NCBI GenBank assembly: GCA_913059205.1
Contig: CAJXRM010000006.1
Location: 1 to 64,000, forward strand
Length of the DNA stretch: 64,000 nucleotides
Origin: an uncultured Flavobacteriales bacterium
GTDB lineage: Bacteria; Bacteroidota; Bacteroidia; Flavobacteriales_D; Crocinitomicaceae
Direction of reading: 5' to 3'
Within the stretch, counting starts at the first letter, position 1. The number at the start of each line of letters is the position of its first letter. Below, piece by piece: positions 43,048 to 52,553 of the stretch. The notes under the pieces were generated by a model. It was not told where the DNA came from. It did no database searches and saw nothing but the letters and a program-made list of their open reading frames with translations. A program made the position numbers and the translations under genes.

Positions 43048-44190
43048 ATGTCAGAAGTTTATATTACAAAAACTGCCAATTTTTTGCCAAATAAGCCCGT
43101 TTCAAATGATGAGATGGAAAACTATCTTGGTCAAATCGGTGAACGTGCTTCTAAATCAAGACGAATTGTTCTGCGTAATAATGGTATAAAAAAACGCTAT
43201 TATGCACTAGATAATCAAGGGAATGTAACACATACAAATGCCGAATTAGCTGCCAATTCCATTCGCAATTTAATGGATAACAGCGTGGCTAAACTTAAGG
43301 AAGTGGATTTATTAACTTGTGGAACTTCCGTTCCTGACCAATTAATGCCTTCACACGCTGTAATGGTTCACGGAGAATTGCCTGAAACAAATGCAATAGA
43401 AGTTATCTCTCCTTCCGGAAATTGTTGTTCCGGTATGCACGGATTTAAGTATGCGTACATGTCTGTCAAACTTGGAGATTCAAAAATGGCAATATGTAGT
43501 GCTTCCGAAAGACTTTCACGTTCATTACATGCGGATCAATTTGAACTTGAAGCAAAAAAAATGGGTGAGCTTGAGGCGAATCCGTATATCGCATTTGAAA
43601 AGGATTTCTTGAGATGGATGCTTTCTGACGGAGCGGCTAGCTTTTTACTTGAAAACAAAAAAAGTGAAACTGGTTTATCTCTACGTATCGATTGGATAGA
43701 AGTATATTCATTCGCCAACGAAGCAGAAACATGTATGTACATGGGAACTGAAAAATTGGCTGATGGTACAATGAAAAGTTTCAAAGATTACAAGATGACT
43801 GAGGTCAACGAGCAATCAATTATGTCCATCAAACAAGATACAAAATTACTTGGAGAAAATATTGTGAAACTTGGCTTCAAAAAATTAGAAGGTGCGATAA
43901 AGGATAAAGGAATGTCTTCTGATGATATCACCTATTTTTTACCGCACATGTCTAGCTATTTCTTTGAAAGTAAAATAGCTGATACTCTGGATGAACTTGA
44001 CATGCACATTCCTAAAGAAAGATGGTTTTCGAATCTTGAAACTACGGGAAATGTTGGTTCTGCATCTATTTTTTTAATGGTAGACGAATTGATGAACAGC
44101 GGTAAGTTGAAAGAAGGTGACAAAATTCTTCTAGCGGTTCCGGAAAGTGCCCGATTTTCATACGTATTCAGTCTTTTAACTGTATGTTAA
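43048..44190 (+). CDS. darB: 3-oxoacyl-ACP synthase III-like DarB
   Basis: The 380-residue ketosynthase of the KAS III/DarB type has the cysteine nucleophile in SPSGNCCSGMHGFKYA (about 126-140), the catalytic His in FLPHMSSYFF (about 298) and Asn/Gly in TTGNVGSASIF (about 333-343). DarB supplies or joins beta-ketoacyl units for the resorcinol ring with DarA. It leads the tightly spaced run of genes that follows; its stop is 1 nt before the next ATG. Confidence 0.9.
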   Translation: MSEVYITKTANFLPNKPVSNDEMENYLGQIGERASKSRRIVLRNNGIKKRYYALDNQGNVTHTNAELAANSIRNLMDNSVAKLKEVDLLTCGTSVPDQLMPSHAVMVHGELPETNAIEVISPSGNCCSGMHGFKYAYMSVKLGDSKMAICSASERLSRSLHADQFELEAKKMGELEANPYIAFEKDFLRWMLSDGAASFLLENKKSETGLSLRIDWIEVYSFANEAETCMYMGTEKLADGTMKSFKDYKMTEVNEQSIMSIKQDTKLLGENIVKLGFKKLEGAIKDKGMSSDDITYFLPHMSSYFFESKIADTLDELDMHIPKERWFSNLETTGNVGSASIFLMVDELMNSGKLKEGDKILLAVPESARFSYVFSLLTVC

Positions 44191-44191
44191 A

Positions 44192-44590
44192 ATGAAAAAA
44201 GAAAATGTTCCACAGGATAAAAGTTCGCTCGAAAATTTTACGAGAGAGGTTTGTTATGTGAAGAACAAAGATGGCAAATATGAAACCGAGCTTAGTACTG
44301 GATGGGAAACAAAATCGGTAGCCCTCGAAAATGCGTGGGAAGAAATAAATAGACGAACTGAAGAAGCAAAAAACAATTGTTTAGCAGGAAAATCTAGCCC
44401 AGTAGCATATTACCTAGAATTGAGATTAATGGACATCCCAGTATTAGCGGGTTATACCGGTTTTTTCAGCTGGCAAATCAAACGCCATATGAAACCACAT
44501 ATCTTCGCTAAATTAAGTGATAAAAAACTGGAGAAATATGCCTCCGCTTTTGACATCAGTATTACAGAATTAAAGAATTTCAATCCATAG
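44192..44590 (+). CDS. Uncharacterised protein between darB and the BtrH-N gene
   Basis: The 132-residue soluble protein has no signal or membrane segment. The N-terminal half is charged (VKNKDGKYETELSTGWETKS); the C-terminal half has YYLELRLMDIPVLAGYTGFF and a basic helix (IKRHMKPHIFAKLSDKKLEK). I cannot assign a family. Starting 1 nt after darB and overlapping the next gene by 1 nt, it is almost certainly a functional part of the pathway, perhaps a small adaptor or ACP-interacting protein. Confidence 0.75.
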   Translation: MKKENVPQDKSSLENFTREVCYVKNKDGKYETELSTGWETKSVALENAWEEINRRTEEAKNNCLAGKSSPVAYYLELRLMDIPVLAGYTGFFSWQIKRHMKPHIFAKLSDKKLEKYASAFDISITELKNFNP

Positions 44591-45600
44591 TGAGCGAATA
44601 CAAACACATACAAACGGCACATTGTGAAAACGGTGTAACTGTGAGCCTTTTAAGAAGGCAAGGATTGGATTTTATGACAGAACCTTTAGCTTTTGGTCTG
44701 GGTTCTGGTCTATTTTACATTCATATTCCTTTTCTTAAGGTAAATGGAGGTCCAGCTATTTCTTTTCGTTCAATGCCTGGATCAATTTTCAACAGAACAT
44801 GTAAAACATTGAATGTTCCGGTAGAAAGAAAAAAATTCAAAAGTGAACTTGAAGCTGAAAAGTTTTTGGATAAACAATTGGATGAAGGTAAAACTGTTGG
44901 ATGTCAAGTGGGCGTTTTTCATTTACCCTATTTCCCAAAAGAATATCGCTTTCACTTTAACGCACACAACTTGATCGTTTATGGTAGAGAGGGCGATAAC
45001 TTCTTAGTTAGTGATCCTGTGATGGAAACAACGACAACCATCTCTCGAGCAGAATTGACCAAAGTTCGATTTGCAAAAGGAGCTCTTGCGCCAAAAGGAC
45101 ATATTTATTTTCCAGCCGATTCACCAATTGTGACGGAGGAAATGTTGCGAAAAGGAATTATTCGTGGCATTAATAGAAACGTAAGAGACATGCTTCATAT
45201 TCCAGCCACAATTACTGGTGTACGAGGAATTAAACATACCGCAAAGAAAGTTCGCAAATGGCGCGATCAAGTTGGTGAACGACAAGGAGGACTTTTTTTA
45301 GGTCAAATTGTTCGAATGCAAGAAGAAATTGGAACCGGTGGAGGAGGATTTCGCTTTATTTACGCCGCATTTTTAGAAGAAGCAGCTGAAATACTAGGAA
45401 ATGACCAATTAATTGGAATCTCTGAACAAATTACAAAGGCCGGTGATTTATGGAGAGACAGCGCGCTGCAAATGGCCGGAATATATAAAGGAAGAATTAC
45501 CTCACAAAAAGATTTTGATCATGCTGCTGATATAATGGTTGAAATTGCCAATGCAGAGAAAAAAGCATTTCAAGATTTAGGTAAAATAAAACTGAAATAG
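44590..45600 (+). CDS. BtrH N-terminal domain / DUF4872 protein, acyltransferase-like
   Basis: The 336-residue protein starts at a GTG overlapping the upstream stop. The N-terminal part has TAHCENGVTVSLLRRQGLDF, with the cysteine expected as nucleophile in the BtrH_N papain-like fold, then LAFGLGSGLFYIHIPF, and HFNAHNLIVYGREGDNFLVSDP carrying the partner His and Asp. The C-terminal half is the helical DUF4872. BtrH transfers an acyl group from an ACP to an amine in butirosin synthesis. Here it may offload or transfer the polyene chain from the ACP encoded at 47624. Confidence 0.82.
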   Translation: MSEYKHIQTAHCENGVTVSLLRRQGLDFMTEPLAFGLGSGLFYIHIPFLKVNGGPAISFRSMPGSIFNRTCKTLNVPVERKKFKSELEAEKFLDKQLDEGKTVGCQVGVFHLPYFPKEYRFHFNAHNLIVYGREGDNFLVSDPVMETTTTISRAELTKVRFAKGALAPKGHIYFPADSPIVTEEMLRKGIIRGINRNVRDMLHIPATITGVRGIKHTAKKVRKWRDQVGERQGGLFLGQIVRMQEEIGTGGGGFRFIYAAFLEEAAEILGNDQLIGISEQITKAGDLWRDSALQMAGIYKGRITSQKDFDHAADIMVEIANAEKKAFQDLGKIKLK

Positions 45601-45605
45601 TTGTA

Positions 45606-46349
45606 ATGACAAGTGTCATTGAACTACATAGCGTTTCTAAAAAATATGCTAAATCAACGCGATTTAGTTTGGAAGACATATCCTTCTCAATTAAGAAAGG
45701 TGAAAAACTTGGTGTTTTCGGGCCAAATGGTGCGGGCAAAACAACTTTAATGTCAATCCTTTGTCGCATTATTTCAGAAACAACTGGAGAAGTCACGTAT
45801 AGCGACGGAAATAAAAACATTTCCAACAAGGCATTTTTACACACAATTGGATACGTTCCGCAGGACTTTTCTTTTTATCCTGAATTAAGTCCGTATCAAA
45901 ACCTACGTTACTTCGGAACTTTATATGCTATTCCAAAAATCGAGCTAAATACAAGAATAGAAGAATTGTTATCTGTCCTTGGTTTACATCATGTAATGCA
46001 TAAAAAAATTGAAACCTTTTCTGGAGGAATGAAACGGAGAGTCAACTTGGCTATTGGTATAATAAACAACCCTTCCATTTTATTCCTGGACGAACCAACT
46101 GTTGGTGTTGATGTGCAAAGCAAAAACGCCATCATGGCATACTTGGAAGAGCTGAATAAAAAAGGAACGACAATCATTTACACTTCGCACCATATGAATG
46201 AAGCAGAAGAGTTTTGTGACACTATCGTTCTCTTAGATCAAGGTAAACTAATTGTTCACGACGATTTGAAATCGTTAATTAAACAATATAACTCAACAGA
46301 TTTACAAGCCTTGTTTTTACAATTAACGGGAATTGAATACAGAGACTGA
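45606..46349 (+). CDS. ABC transporter ATP-binding protein
   Basis: The 247-residue protein has Walker A GPNGAGKTT (about 39-47), Q-loop VPQDF, signature FSGGMKRRVNLA (about 138-149), Walker B ILFLDEPT and an H-loop in TSHHMNE. It is of the type that pairs with ABC-2 exporters. It pairs with the permease whose start overlaps its stop by 1 nt. Together they probably export the pigment lipid across the inner membrane. Confidence 0.95.
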   Translation: MTSVIELHSVSKKYAKSTRFSLEDISFSIKKGEKLGVFGPNGAGKTTLMSILCRIISETTGEVTYSDGNKNISNKAFLHTIGYVPQDFSFYPELSPYQNLRYFGTLYAIPKIELNTRIEELLSVLGLHHVMHKKIETFSGGMKRRVNLAIGIINNPSILFLDEPTVGVDVQSKNAIMAYLEELNKKGTTIIYTSHHMNEAEEFCDTIVLLDQGKLIVHDDLKSLIKQYNSTDLQALFLQLTGIEYRD

Positions 46350-47623
46350 TGAGAAAACTATTTGCTAGCATACACAAAGAGTTTCTACTGCTTATCAACG
46401 ATAAAGTGGGACTTCTTCTTATGTTTATGATGCCAATTCTTCTTGTTTTTATTATCACTATCGTTCAGGATAGTACATTTAAGCTTGTAAATGACAACAA
46501 TATTGAAATCATTGTTGTCAACAAAGATAAAGGAGGATTAGGAGACAGTCTGTCGAATTTACTTGCCTCGTCAGGTGCGTTTAAAATTACTGATCGAAAT
46601 AAACTGTCTCAAAAAAATATTGAAAAAACACTTTTGGGAGATGACAATTTATTGGCGCTTTGGATTCCTGAAAACTTCTCAAAGCAATTGACTGAAAAAG
46701 CAAAAAGTGTCAGTACAGAAATGCTAAGCGAATTCGAAATCATAGACAAGGCTTCTGAAGTTCCTCAAAATCCAACAAAGATTATATTGTATTATGACCC
46801 AATACTTCAAGATAATTTCAGAAATTCTATTTCAGGTTCTATTCGCTCTTTTTTAGGGGCTCTGGAAAATCGATTGATGATAGAACAACTATACGAAGAA
46901 ATGGGCTTTGATGAAATACCTGAAAAAATGGAAGATAAATTCTTTTCGAATCAAGTACAAATTGATCAAATTTCTGCCAATTCATCAACAGGACAAGCAA
47001 TTCCTAATTCAACACAGCACAACGTTCCGGCTTGGTCGATTTTCGCTATGTTTTTCATGGTGATTTCTTTGGGTAGCAATATTGTGAAAGAACGTTTAAG
47101 CGGAAGTTTTGTACGACTACAAACCATTCCTTCGAGTTTTTCATTGGTTTTGTTAAGTAAAATGTGCACTTATTTGTTTGTAGCCTTGCTCCAGTTAACG
47201 GTGATTTTCGCACTTGGTAAATTCGTTTTCCCATTGATTGGACTACCTACGCTGAGCTTACCATCCAACATTTTAGGATTATTTGTCATCTCAATTCTTT
47301 CCGCGTTTTCGGCAATTAGTTTTGCTATGTTAGTTGGGACGTATGCTAAAACCAATGAACAAGCGAACGGATTTGGAGCAATTACAATTATAATCTTGGC
47401 GGCAATTGGAGGAATTTGGGTTCCAACATTCGTAATGCCATCGTACATGCAAGTTATTGGAAACATCTCTCCATTACACTGGTGTCTCGAAGGATATTAT
47501 ACATTATTCCTTAAAGGAGGAGATTGGTATTTACTAGCTCCAACAATTTTGTTCCTAATATTGTTTATATTAGCATGTCAAATTTTGATATACAGCAAAT
47601 TAAAAATTCAAAATTACATTTAA
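46349..47623 (+). CDS. ABC-2 type permease
   Basis: The 424-residue protein has one N-terminal membrane helix (about 20-37), a large extracytoplasmic domain (about 45-220) and five to six C-terminal helices (about 225-420), the layout of ABC-2 membrane proteins of the YhgE/DrrB-like exporter class (ABC2_membrane_3). It is coupled to the ATPase gene upstream and abuts the ACP gene downstream with zero gap. The likely cargo is the polyene-resorcinol product or an intermediate. Confidence 0.93.
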   Translation: MRKLFASIHKEFLLLINDKVGLLLMFMMPILLVFIITIVQDSTFKLVNDNNIEIIVVNKDKGGLGDSLSNLLASSGAFKITDRNKLSQKNIEKTLLGDDNLLALWIPENFSKQLTEKAKSVSTEMLSEFEIIDKASEVPQNPTKIILYYDPILQDNFRNSISGSIRSFLGALENRLMIEQLYEEMGFDEIPEKMEDKFFSNQVQIDQISANSSTGQAIPNSTQHNVPAWSIFAMFFMVISLGSNIVKERLSGSFVRLQTIPSSFSLVLLSKMCTYLFVALLQLTVIFALGKFVFPLIGLPTLSLPSNILGLFVISILSAFSAISFAMLVGTYAKTNEQANGFGAITIIILAAIGGIWVPTFVMPSYMQVIGNISPLHWCLEGYYTLFLKGGDWYLLAPTILFLILFILACQILIYSKLKIQNYI

Positions 47624-47890
47624 ATGAGTCAAACTAGAGAAGAGTTAAGCCTAGAATTAAAAAAACACATCGTTGAATACCTTAACCTTTTGGATATTAA
47701 GCCGGAAGAGATAAATGATGATACACCATTGTTCGGTCCGGATTTAGGACTAGACTCGATTGACTCAGTTGAGTTAATCGTTCTTTTAGATAGAGAATAT
47801 GGTGTAAAAATCAATAATCCTACTGAAGGTCGTACAATTTTGGTTGATGTAAATACAATTGTAGATTACATTCTAGCGAACAAAAAGTAA
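47624..47890 (+). CDS. Acyl carrier protein of the pigment cluster
   Basis: The 88-residue ACP has the phosphopantetheine site in FGPDLGLDSIDSVELIV (Ser near 46) and the helix-rich ends expected of the fold. It is distinct from a housekeeping ACP by its place between a permease and a ketosynthase. It should carry the growing polyene chain for the ketosynthase and chain-length factor that follow. Confidence 0.93.
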   Translation: MSQTREELSLELKKHIVEYLNLLDIKPEEINDDTPLFGPDLGLDSIDSVELIVLLDREYGVKINNPTEGRTILVDVNTIVDYILANKK

Positions 47891-47900
47891 TTCCTTCCAA

Positions 47901-49094
47901 ATGGAGAGAGTATTTGTCACTGGAACTGGAGTTGTTTCTGCACTTGGAATTGGTGTAGAAAGTAGCATCGCTAAACTCAGAAATGGTGAAAGTGGAATCG
48001 GTTCCGCAAAACATTTCACGTCCAAATACACAAATACGTTACCATTTGGTGAAGTTGACTTGAGCAATGATCAATTAATTGATTTAACGCGATGTGCAGA
48101 TGAAACAGGTGTAAGTCGCACTACTCTGCTCGCCTATTTAGCCGTTGGACAAGCAATTGATTCCTCGAAATTAACTATTGACGAATTAAAATCCATCCGA
48201 ACTGGAATCATTTCTTCAACTACCGTTGGTGGAATGTGCCACACAGATGAATTGTATACGGACGCAAACCTTAAAGGTGAACCATCTGAATATGTTAGGT
48301 CATATGGACTAGGAGAACACACAACTCGACTAATCAAGAAATTTGAAATTGGTGGCTTTTCATCAACAATAAATACTGCATGTTCATCTTCTGCAAATGC
48401 CGTAATGTTAGGGGCCCGATTGATAAAATCCGGCCGTTTGGACAGAGTTATTGTTGGAGGATCTGATGCACTGGCAAAATTTGCGGTAAATGGATTTAAT
48501 GCTTTGATGATCTTGTCTGAAAATCCATGTAAACCATTTGACAAAAACCGTGATGGCTTAACATTGGGAGAAGGAGCAGGATATTTAGTACTTGAAGCAG
48601 AAAGTGTATGTCAGAATAAAGAAAAGTTGGCAGAAGTTGTCGGCTATGGAAACGCAAACGACGCGTTTCACCCTTCCACTACCTCTGAAGAAGCATTTGG
48701 TCCTTGTTACGCTATGCAACGTGCTTTAGATTCATGCAAAATGAATCCAACACAAATTGATTACATTAATGCGCACGGAACTGGAACAGTTAACAATGAT
48801 GAAACAGAATTGTTCGCTTTTCACAAAATATTTGGAGAAATTCCAGCTTTCAACTCCACGAAATCGTATACAGGACACACCTTGGCTGCATCAGGAGCAA
48901 TTGAATCTATTTTCAGCATAGCGATGATGAATAATGGTGAATTGTACACCAATCTTCGTTGTTCAGAACCACTGGATACATTTGGAACTCCTCAAATTTT
49001 GGACTACAAAGCAGGTGTTGAAATCAATCACATTATGACCAATTCATTTGGTTTTGGAGGAAATTGTACATCAGTTATCTATTCTAAAATATAG
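47901..49094 (+). CDS. Beta-ketoacyl-ACP synthase (KAS II-like, KS-alpha)
   Basis: The 397-residue enzyme has a complete thiolase-fold active site: Cys in NTACSSSANAV (about 155), His in NAHGTGTVNNDETE (about 291) and His in KSYTGHTLAASGAIE (about 325). It elongates the acyl chain with malonyl-ACP. The next gene encodes a related protein lacking the cysteine, so the two probably form a KS/CLF heterodimer, as in aryl polyene systems. Confidence 0.94.
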   Translation: MERVFVTGTGVVSALGIGVESSIAKLRNGESGIGSAKHFTSKYTNTLPFGEVDLSNDQLIDLTRCADETGVSRTTLLAYLAVGQAIDSSKLTIDELKSIRTGIISSTTVGGMCHTDELYTDANLKGEPSEYVRSYGLGEHTTRLIKKFEIGGFSSTINTACSSSANAVMLGARLIKSGRLDRVIVGGSDALAKFAVNGFNALMILSENPCKPFDKNRDGLTLGEGAGYLVLEAESVCQNKEKLAEVVGYGNANDAFHPSTTSEEAFGPCYAMQRALDSCKMNPTQIDYINAHGTGTVNNDETELFAFHKIFGEIPAFNSTKSYTGHTLAASGAIESIFSIAMMNNGELYTNLRCSEPLDTFGTPQILDYKAGVEINHIMTNSFGFGGNCTSVIYSKI

Positions 49095-49098
49095 TTTT

Positions 49099-50145
49099 AT
49101 GTACATTACAGATCTTCGTTCCATATCGCCCCAAAAAACATATACAAATGAGTTCCTGAAAGGAGAATTGGTTCATCACGATGGAATAATTTTCAATGTG
49201 ACAGAACCAGATTATATGGAATTAATACCGCGAGGCCTGCTTCGTAGAATGGGAAAAGCGGTTCGAATGGGAGTTGGAACTGGATTACCTTTAATTCAAA
49301 ACAACAAAAATATAGATGGAATTTTGATGGGAACAGCGAATGGTGGACTAGAAAACTGCATCGATTTTCTCAATCAAATTGTTGAATACGACGAAGGTAT
49401 GTTAACACCAACCAATTTTGTTCAAAGTACGCCGAATGCAATAGCAGGACAATTGGCTTTGATGGATCAAAATCGAGGTTACAACACAACGTATACAAAT
49501 GGCGGTCACGCTTTCGAAAATACTCTTTTGGATGCATTGCTCTTGTTTGAAGAAGGGAATGCGAAAAAACTATTGATTGGAGGGATTGAAGAGATTTCGA
49601 ATTACAATTACAACATCGATTTTTTAGCTGATCATTATAAAGAAGTTGCAGTTGGTAATTTTGATTTAATCGACTCACTCACCAAAGGATCTGTTTGTGG
49701 AGAAGGGTCAAACATGTTTATTGTCGAATCTGAAGCGAGCCAATACTACGCTAAAATTGAAGATGTAGAGCAATTGACCTTTCCAAAAGAAGAAGATATT
49801 GAATTGTGCGTTAAATCGATTTTAGAACGAAACAACATTCAACACAATGAGATTGACACGTTGATGTTGGGAATGAATGGCGATATCGATCATAACGTTT
49901 GGTACGAGCATGTTTCTGAACAACTGTTTCCTGATACAAATGTTTTAACGTTCAAACATTTGGTTGGAGAATACAGAACATGTACATCTTTTGCTGTTTG
50001 GTTATCTGCCCATATTTTGAATGGTGAACGATCTTTTATGTCATCCATCGAAAAACGCAAAATTGAGAACAAACCCATTCAACATATTTTAATTTATAAT
50101 CATTTTGATGAAGTAAATCATAGCTTTATCTTACTCAAAAAATAA
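49099..50145 (+). CDS. Ketosynthase-like chain-length factor
   Basis: From the ATG at 49099 (4 nt after the KS stop) the protein has 348 residues. It keeps the KS N-terminal architecture (GVGTGLPLIQ, TPTNFVQSTPNAIAGQLALM) but has TYTNGGHAFENTL where the nucleophile cysteine would be, so it is not catalytic itself. It matches the beta-ketoacyl synthase N-terminal-like family found beside KS genes in aryl polyene and flexirubin clusters. It sets polyene length. Confidence 0.87.
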   Translation: MYITDLRSISPQKTYTNEFLKGELVHHDGIIFNVTEPDYMELIPRGLLRRMGKAVRMGVGTGLPLIQNNKNIDGILMGTANGGLENCIDFLNQIVEYDEGMLTPTNFVQSTPNAIAGQLALMDQNRGYNTTYTNGGHAFENTLLDALLLFEEGNAKKLLIGGIEEISNYNYNIDFLADHYKEVAVGNFDLIDSLTKGSVCGEGSNMFIVESEASQYYAKIEDVEQLTFPKEEDIELCVKSILERNNIQHNEIDTLMLGMNGDIDHNVWYEHVSEQLFPDTNVLTFKHLVGEYRTCTSFAVWLSAHILNGERSFMSSIEKRKIENKPIQHILIYNHFDEVNHSFILLKK

Positions 50146-50148
50146 ACT

Positions 50149-50829
50149 ATGCCAATTTCAAAAAGCGATTTTAACTTTCTTATACAATTAGAAAAGAACA
50201 ACAATAGAGATTGGTTTACTGAGAATAAGGAATTGTATCTTTCTTCTCACGAAAATATCATTTCGTTTGCCGATGAGGTATTAACTAAACTGAATCGACA
50301 CGATGTAATAGAAACCTTAAACGGTAAGAAAAGTCTATTTCGTATATACAGAGACGTTCGCTTTTCAAAAGACAAATCACCTTATAAAACACATTGGGCC
50401 GGAGGTTATAAACGTGCGTCAAAAGAAAGAAGAGGTGGGTATTATTTTCAAATTGCACCGAATAACAATACGTTTATTGCAGGTGGATTTTGGGCCCCGA
50501 ATAAGGAAGATTTACAACGCATTCGTGAAGAAATAGCTTTTGACGATCAAGAATTAAGAGAAATATTGATGGATAACACGTTTGTAAAAACGTTCAATAC
50601 ATTGCAGGGAGAACAATTGAAATCCGCTCCAAAAGGATTTGATAAAGATCATAAGGCAATTGATTTGCTCCGATTCAAACAATTTATTTTCACAAAAAAC
50701 TTCTCAGACGAAGAAGTTTTAGCGCACAATTTTGCAGAAAAAGTTGACGAAACGTTTAAGGCTATGCGGCCATTTTTCGACTATATGAGTGACGTTTTAA
50801 CGACTGATATAAATGGAGAGTCCATTTAA
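50149..50829 (+). CDS. DUF2461 family protein
   Basis: The 226-residue protein matches DUF2461 (TIGR02453) throughout: FLIQLEKNNNRDWFTENKELY at the start, then LFRIYRDVRFSKDKSPYKTH, GGYYFQIAPNNNTFIAGGFW and the FEE-like middle. The family is widespread and soluble but without known activity. It is 3 nt after the chain-length factor gene, so it is co-transcribed with the pigment genes, though members are also found in unrelated settings. Confidence 0.9.
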   Translation: MPISKSDFNFLIQLEKNNNRDWFTENKELYLSSHENIISFADEVLTKLNRHDVIETLNGKKSLFRIYRDVRFSKDKSPYKTHWAGGYKRASKERRGGYYFQIAPNNNTFIAGGFWAPNKEDLQRIREEIAFDDQELREILMDNTFVKTFNTLQGEQLKSAPKGFDKDHKAIDLLRFKQFIFTKNFSDEEVLAHNFAEKVDETFKAMRPFFDYMSDVLTTDINGESI

Positions 50830-50858
50830 ATTCAACAAAACGTATAATTTTTCTCAAA

Positions 50859-52484
50859 TTACGGAGAGACCAATCGCATGAGCTCTGCGCAAACAATAGC
50901 GCCATATGTTCCAAGTGCATATCCCAGAACGGCTAAAATTGCGCCAACGCTTGCTAAGGAAGGATGAAAAGCTGCAGCTACAATTGGGGCTGAAGCCGCT
51001 CCTCCGATATTTGCTTTGGATCCAACTGCCAAAAAGAAAAGAGGCGCTTTGATGATCTTCGCAACCAAGAACATAAATCCTGCGTGAATAACCATCCAAA
51101 TCATTCCAACTACAATCAATTGAGGTTCTTTTACAGCTTCTGCCAATTCCATTTTCATTCCAATTGTTGCAACAAGAATATAAATAAACACACTACCTAT
51201 TTTAGAAGCTCCAGCACCTTCATATTTTCTCAACTTGGTAGTTGAAAGAAGTAATCCACCAGTTGTTGCGATAACGACCAACCACAAAAATGATGACGCA
51301 AATGGCGAATCTGGATAATGTTCCGTGAATATACCAGAGATAATTTCACCTCCAAAATGGGCAATCCCAACAACACCAAACGCAATTCCTACAATCATTA
51401 GGTAATCTGTTAACGTTGGTTGTTTAGCGATTGATTTTTCGTAATCTACTACTCTATTTTTTAAATCTTCAATAGCAGAACTATCCGCTTTCAACCAACG
51501 GTCGAATTTATCAGCACGAGCTGCTGCCCACAACAAAAATGCCATCCACATATTCGCTACAACAATATCGACAACAATCATTTTTCCATACAATTGTGGT
51601 GCATATGCATATGTTTCATACATGGCGTTTTGATTTGCACCACCACCGATCCAGCTTCCAGCAATTGTCGCCATACCTCTCCAAGCTGCTTCCGCCCCTT
51701 CTCCGCCAACAACAGTCGGATCAATCCAAGAATAAATTAGAATTGCAATTGGACCGCCAATGATAACACCAACAGTACCTGTAAGGAACATGATCAATGC
51801 TTTAGAACCTAGATTCATAATTGCTTTAAAATCGATTCCTAAAGTCATTAAAATCAATGCGGCTGGTAGTAAATAATCTCTAGCAACTACATATAAATTT
51901 GAATATTCTGCCGATATCAAACCTGTTAACACTAAAATCGCTGGCACAACATAGCAGAGCAACAAGGCTGGAATAATCATATAGAATTTACTCCAGAAGT
52001 TTGATTTTTTGTGAGCCGTGAAAAAGATAAAAGCAAGTACTAGCGCAAGCAATCCAAATACGATTTCGTCACGAACGATAACCGGTCGTTCACGGTGAAC
52101 AATTTTAAATCCGATTTTGTCTTTTTTGCTTGTTTTAAAAACTTGAGCCTCTCCATTCTTATAACTCATTACGTCAAAACTCACTGTTTCATTCACATTA
52201 CGTAGAATGAACGGAGATAAACTAGTCATGACCAATTTGTCTGTATTAATATGCGCAACGATTGAGTCAAAATCGGAAGGAATGTCCAGCAGCGCAAAAT
52301 CTACAAAAACTGTTGTTTTCCCTTCAATTATTAATTCCTTTTGAACGCTTGCGTTAAAATAAGTAAATGTCCCAGCCTCCATTTTATCGACATTGGAACT
52401 GTCCACAAATTCCATTTTAATAGATTGTGCAAAGCCGAAACTAAAGCTAAAAAGGATAAAAAATAAACTGATAATGTTTTTCAT
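50859..52484 (-). CDS. DUF819 membrane protein with exported N-terminal domain
   Basis: The protein has 541 residues. A signal peptide (about 1-19) precedes a beta-rich domain of about 120 residues, then a DUF819 (YjcL-like) membrane domain with about ten to eleven helices (LVLAFIFFTAHKKSN ... IAGSWIGGGANQNAM ... GSKANIGGAASAPIVAAAF). The repeated glycine-rich half-helices suggest an inverted-repeat transporter fold. Substrate unknown. Typical DUF819 proteins have about 400 residues and lack the leading domain. It is convergent with the DUF2461 gene. Confidence 0.88.
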   Translation of the reverse strand: MKNIISLFFILFSFSFGFAQSIKMEFVDSSNVDKMEAGTFTYFNASVQKELIIEGKTTVFVDFALLDIPSDFDSIVAHINTDKLVMTSLSPFILRNVNETVSFDVMSYKNGEAQVFKTSKKDKIGFKIVHRERPVIVRDEIVFGLLALVLAFIFFTAHKKSNFWSKFYMIIPALLLCYVVPAILVLTGLISAEYSNLYVVARDYLLPAALILMTLGIDFKAIMNLGSKALIMFLTGTVGVIIGGPIAILIYSWIDPTVVGGEGAEAAWRGMATIAGSWIGGGANQNAMYETYAYAPQLYGKMIVVDIVVANMWMAFLLWAAARADKFDRWLKADSSAIEDLKNRVVDYEKSIAKQPTLTDYLMIVGIAFGVVGIAHFGGEIISGIFTEHYPDSPFASSFLWLVVIATTGGLLLSTTKLRKYEGAGASKIGSVFIYILVATIGMKMELAEAVKEPQLIVVGMIWMVIHAGFMFLVAKIIKAPLFFLAVGSKANIGGAASAPIVAAAFHPSLASVGAILAVLGYALGTYGAIVCAELMRLVSP

Positions 52485-52497
52485 GTCACTAGTATTA

Positions 52498-52531
52498 AAT
52501 AAAAACAGCCCTCTTTTTGGGGAGGACTGTT
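52498..52531 (-). terminator. Terminator of the first POT transporter gene
   Basis: On the minus strand AACAGTCCTC and GAGGGCTGTT pair (one wobble) around a short loop and run into a T-rich tract. It lies 23 nt past the stop at 52554 and just ahead of the DUF819 gene. Confidence 0.85.
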
Positions 52532-52553
52532 CTAATATGTTTATTGTGGAGAA

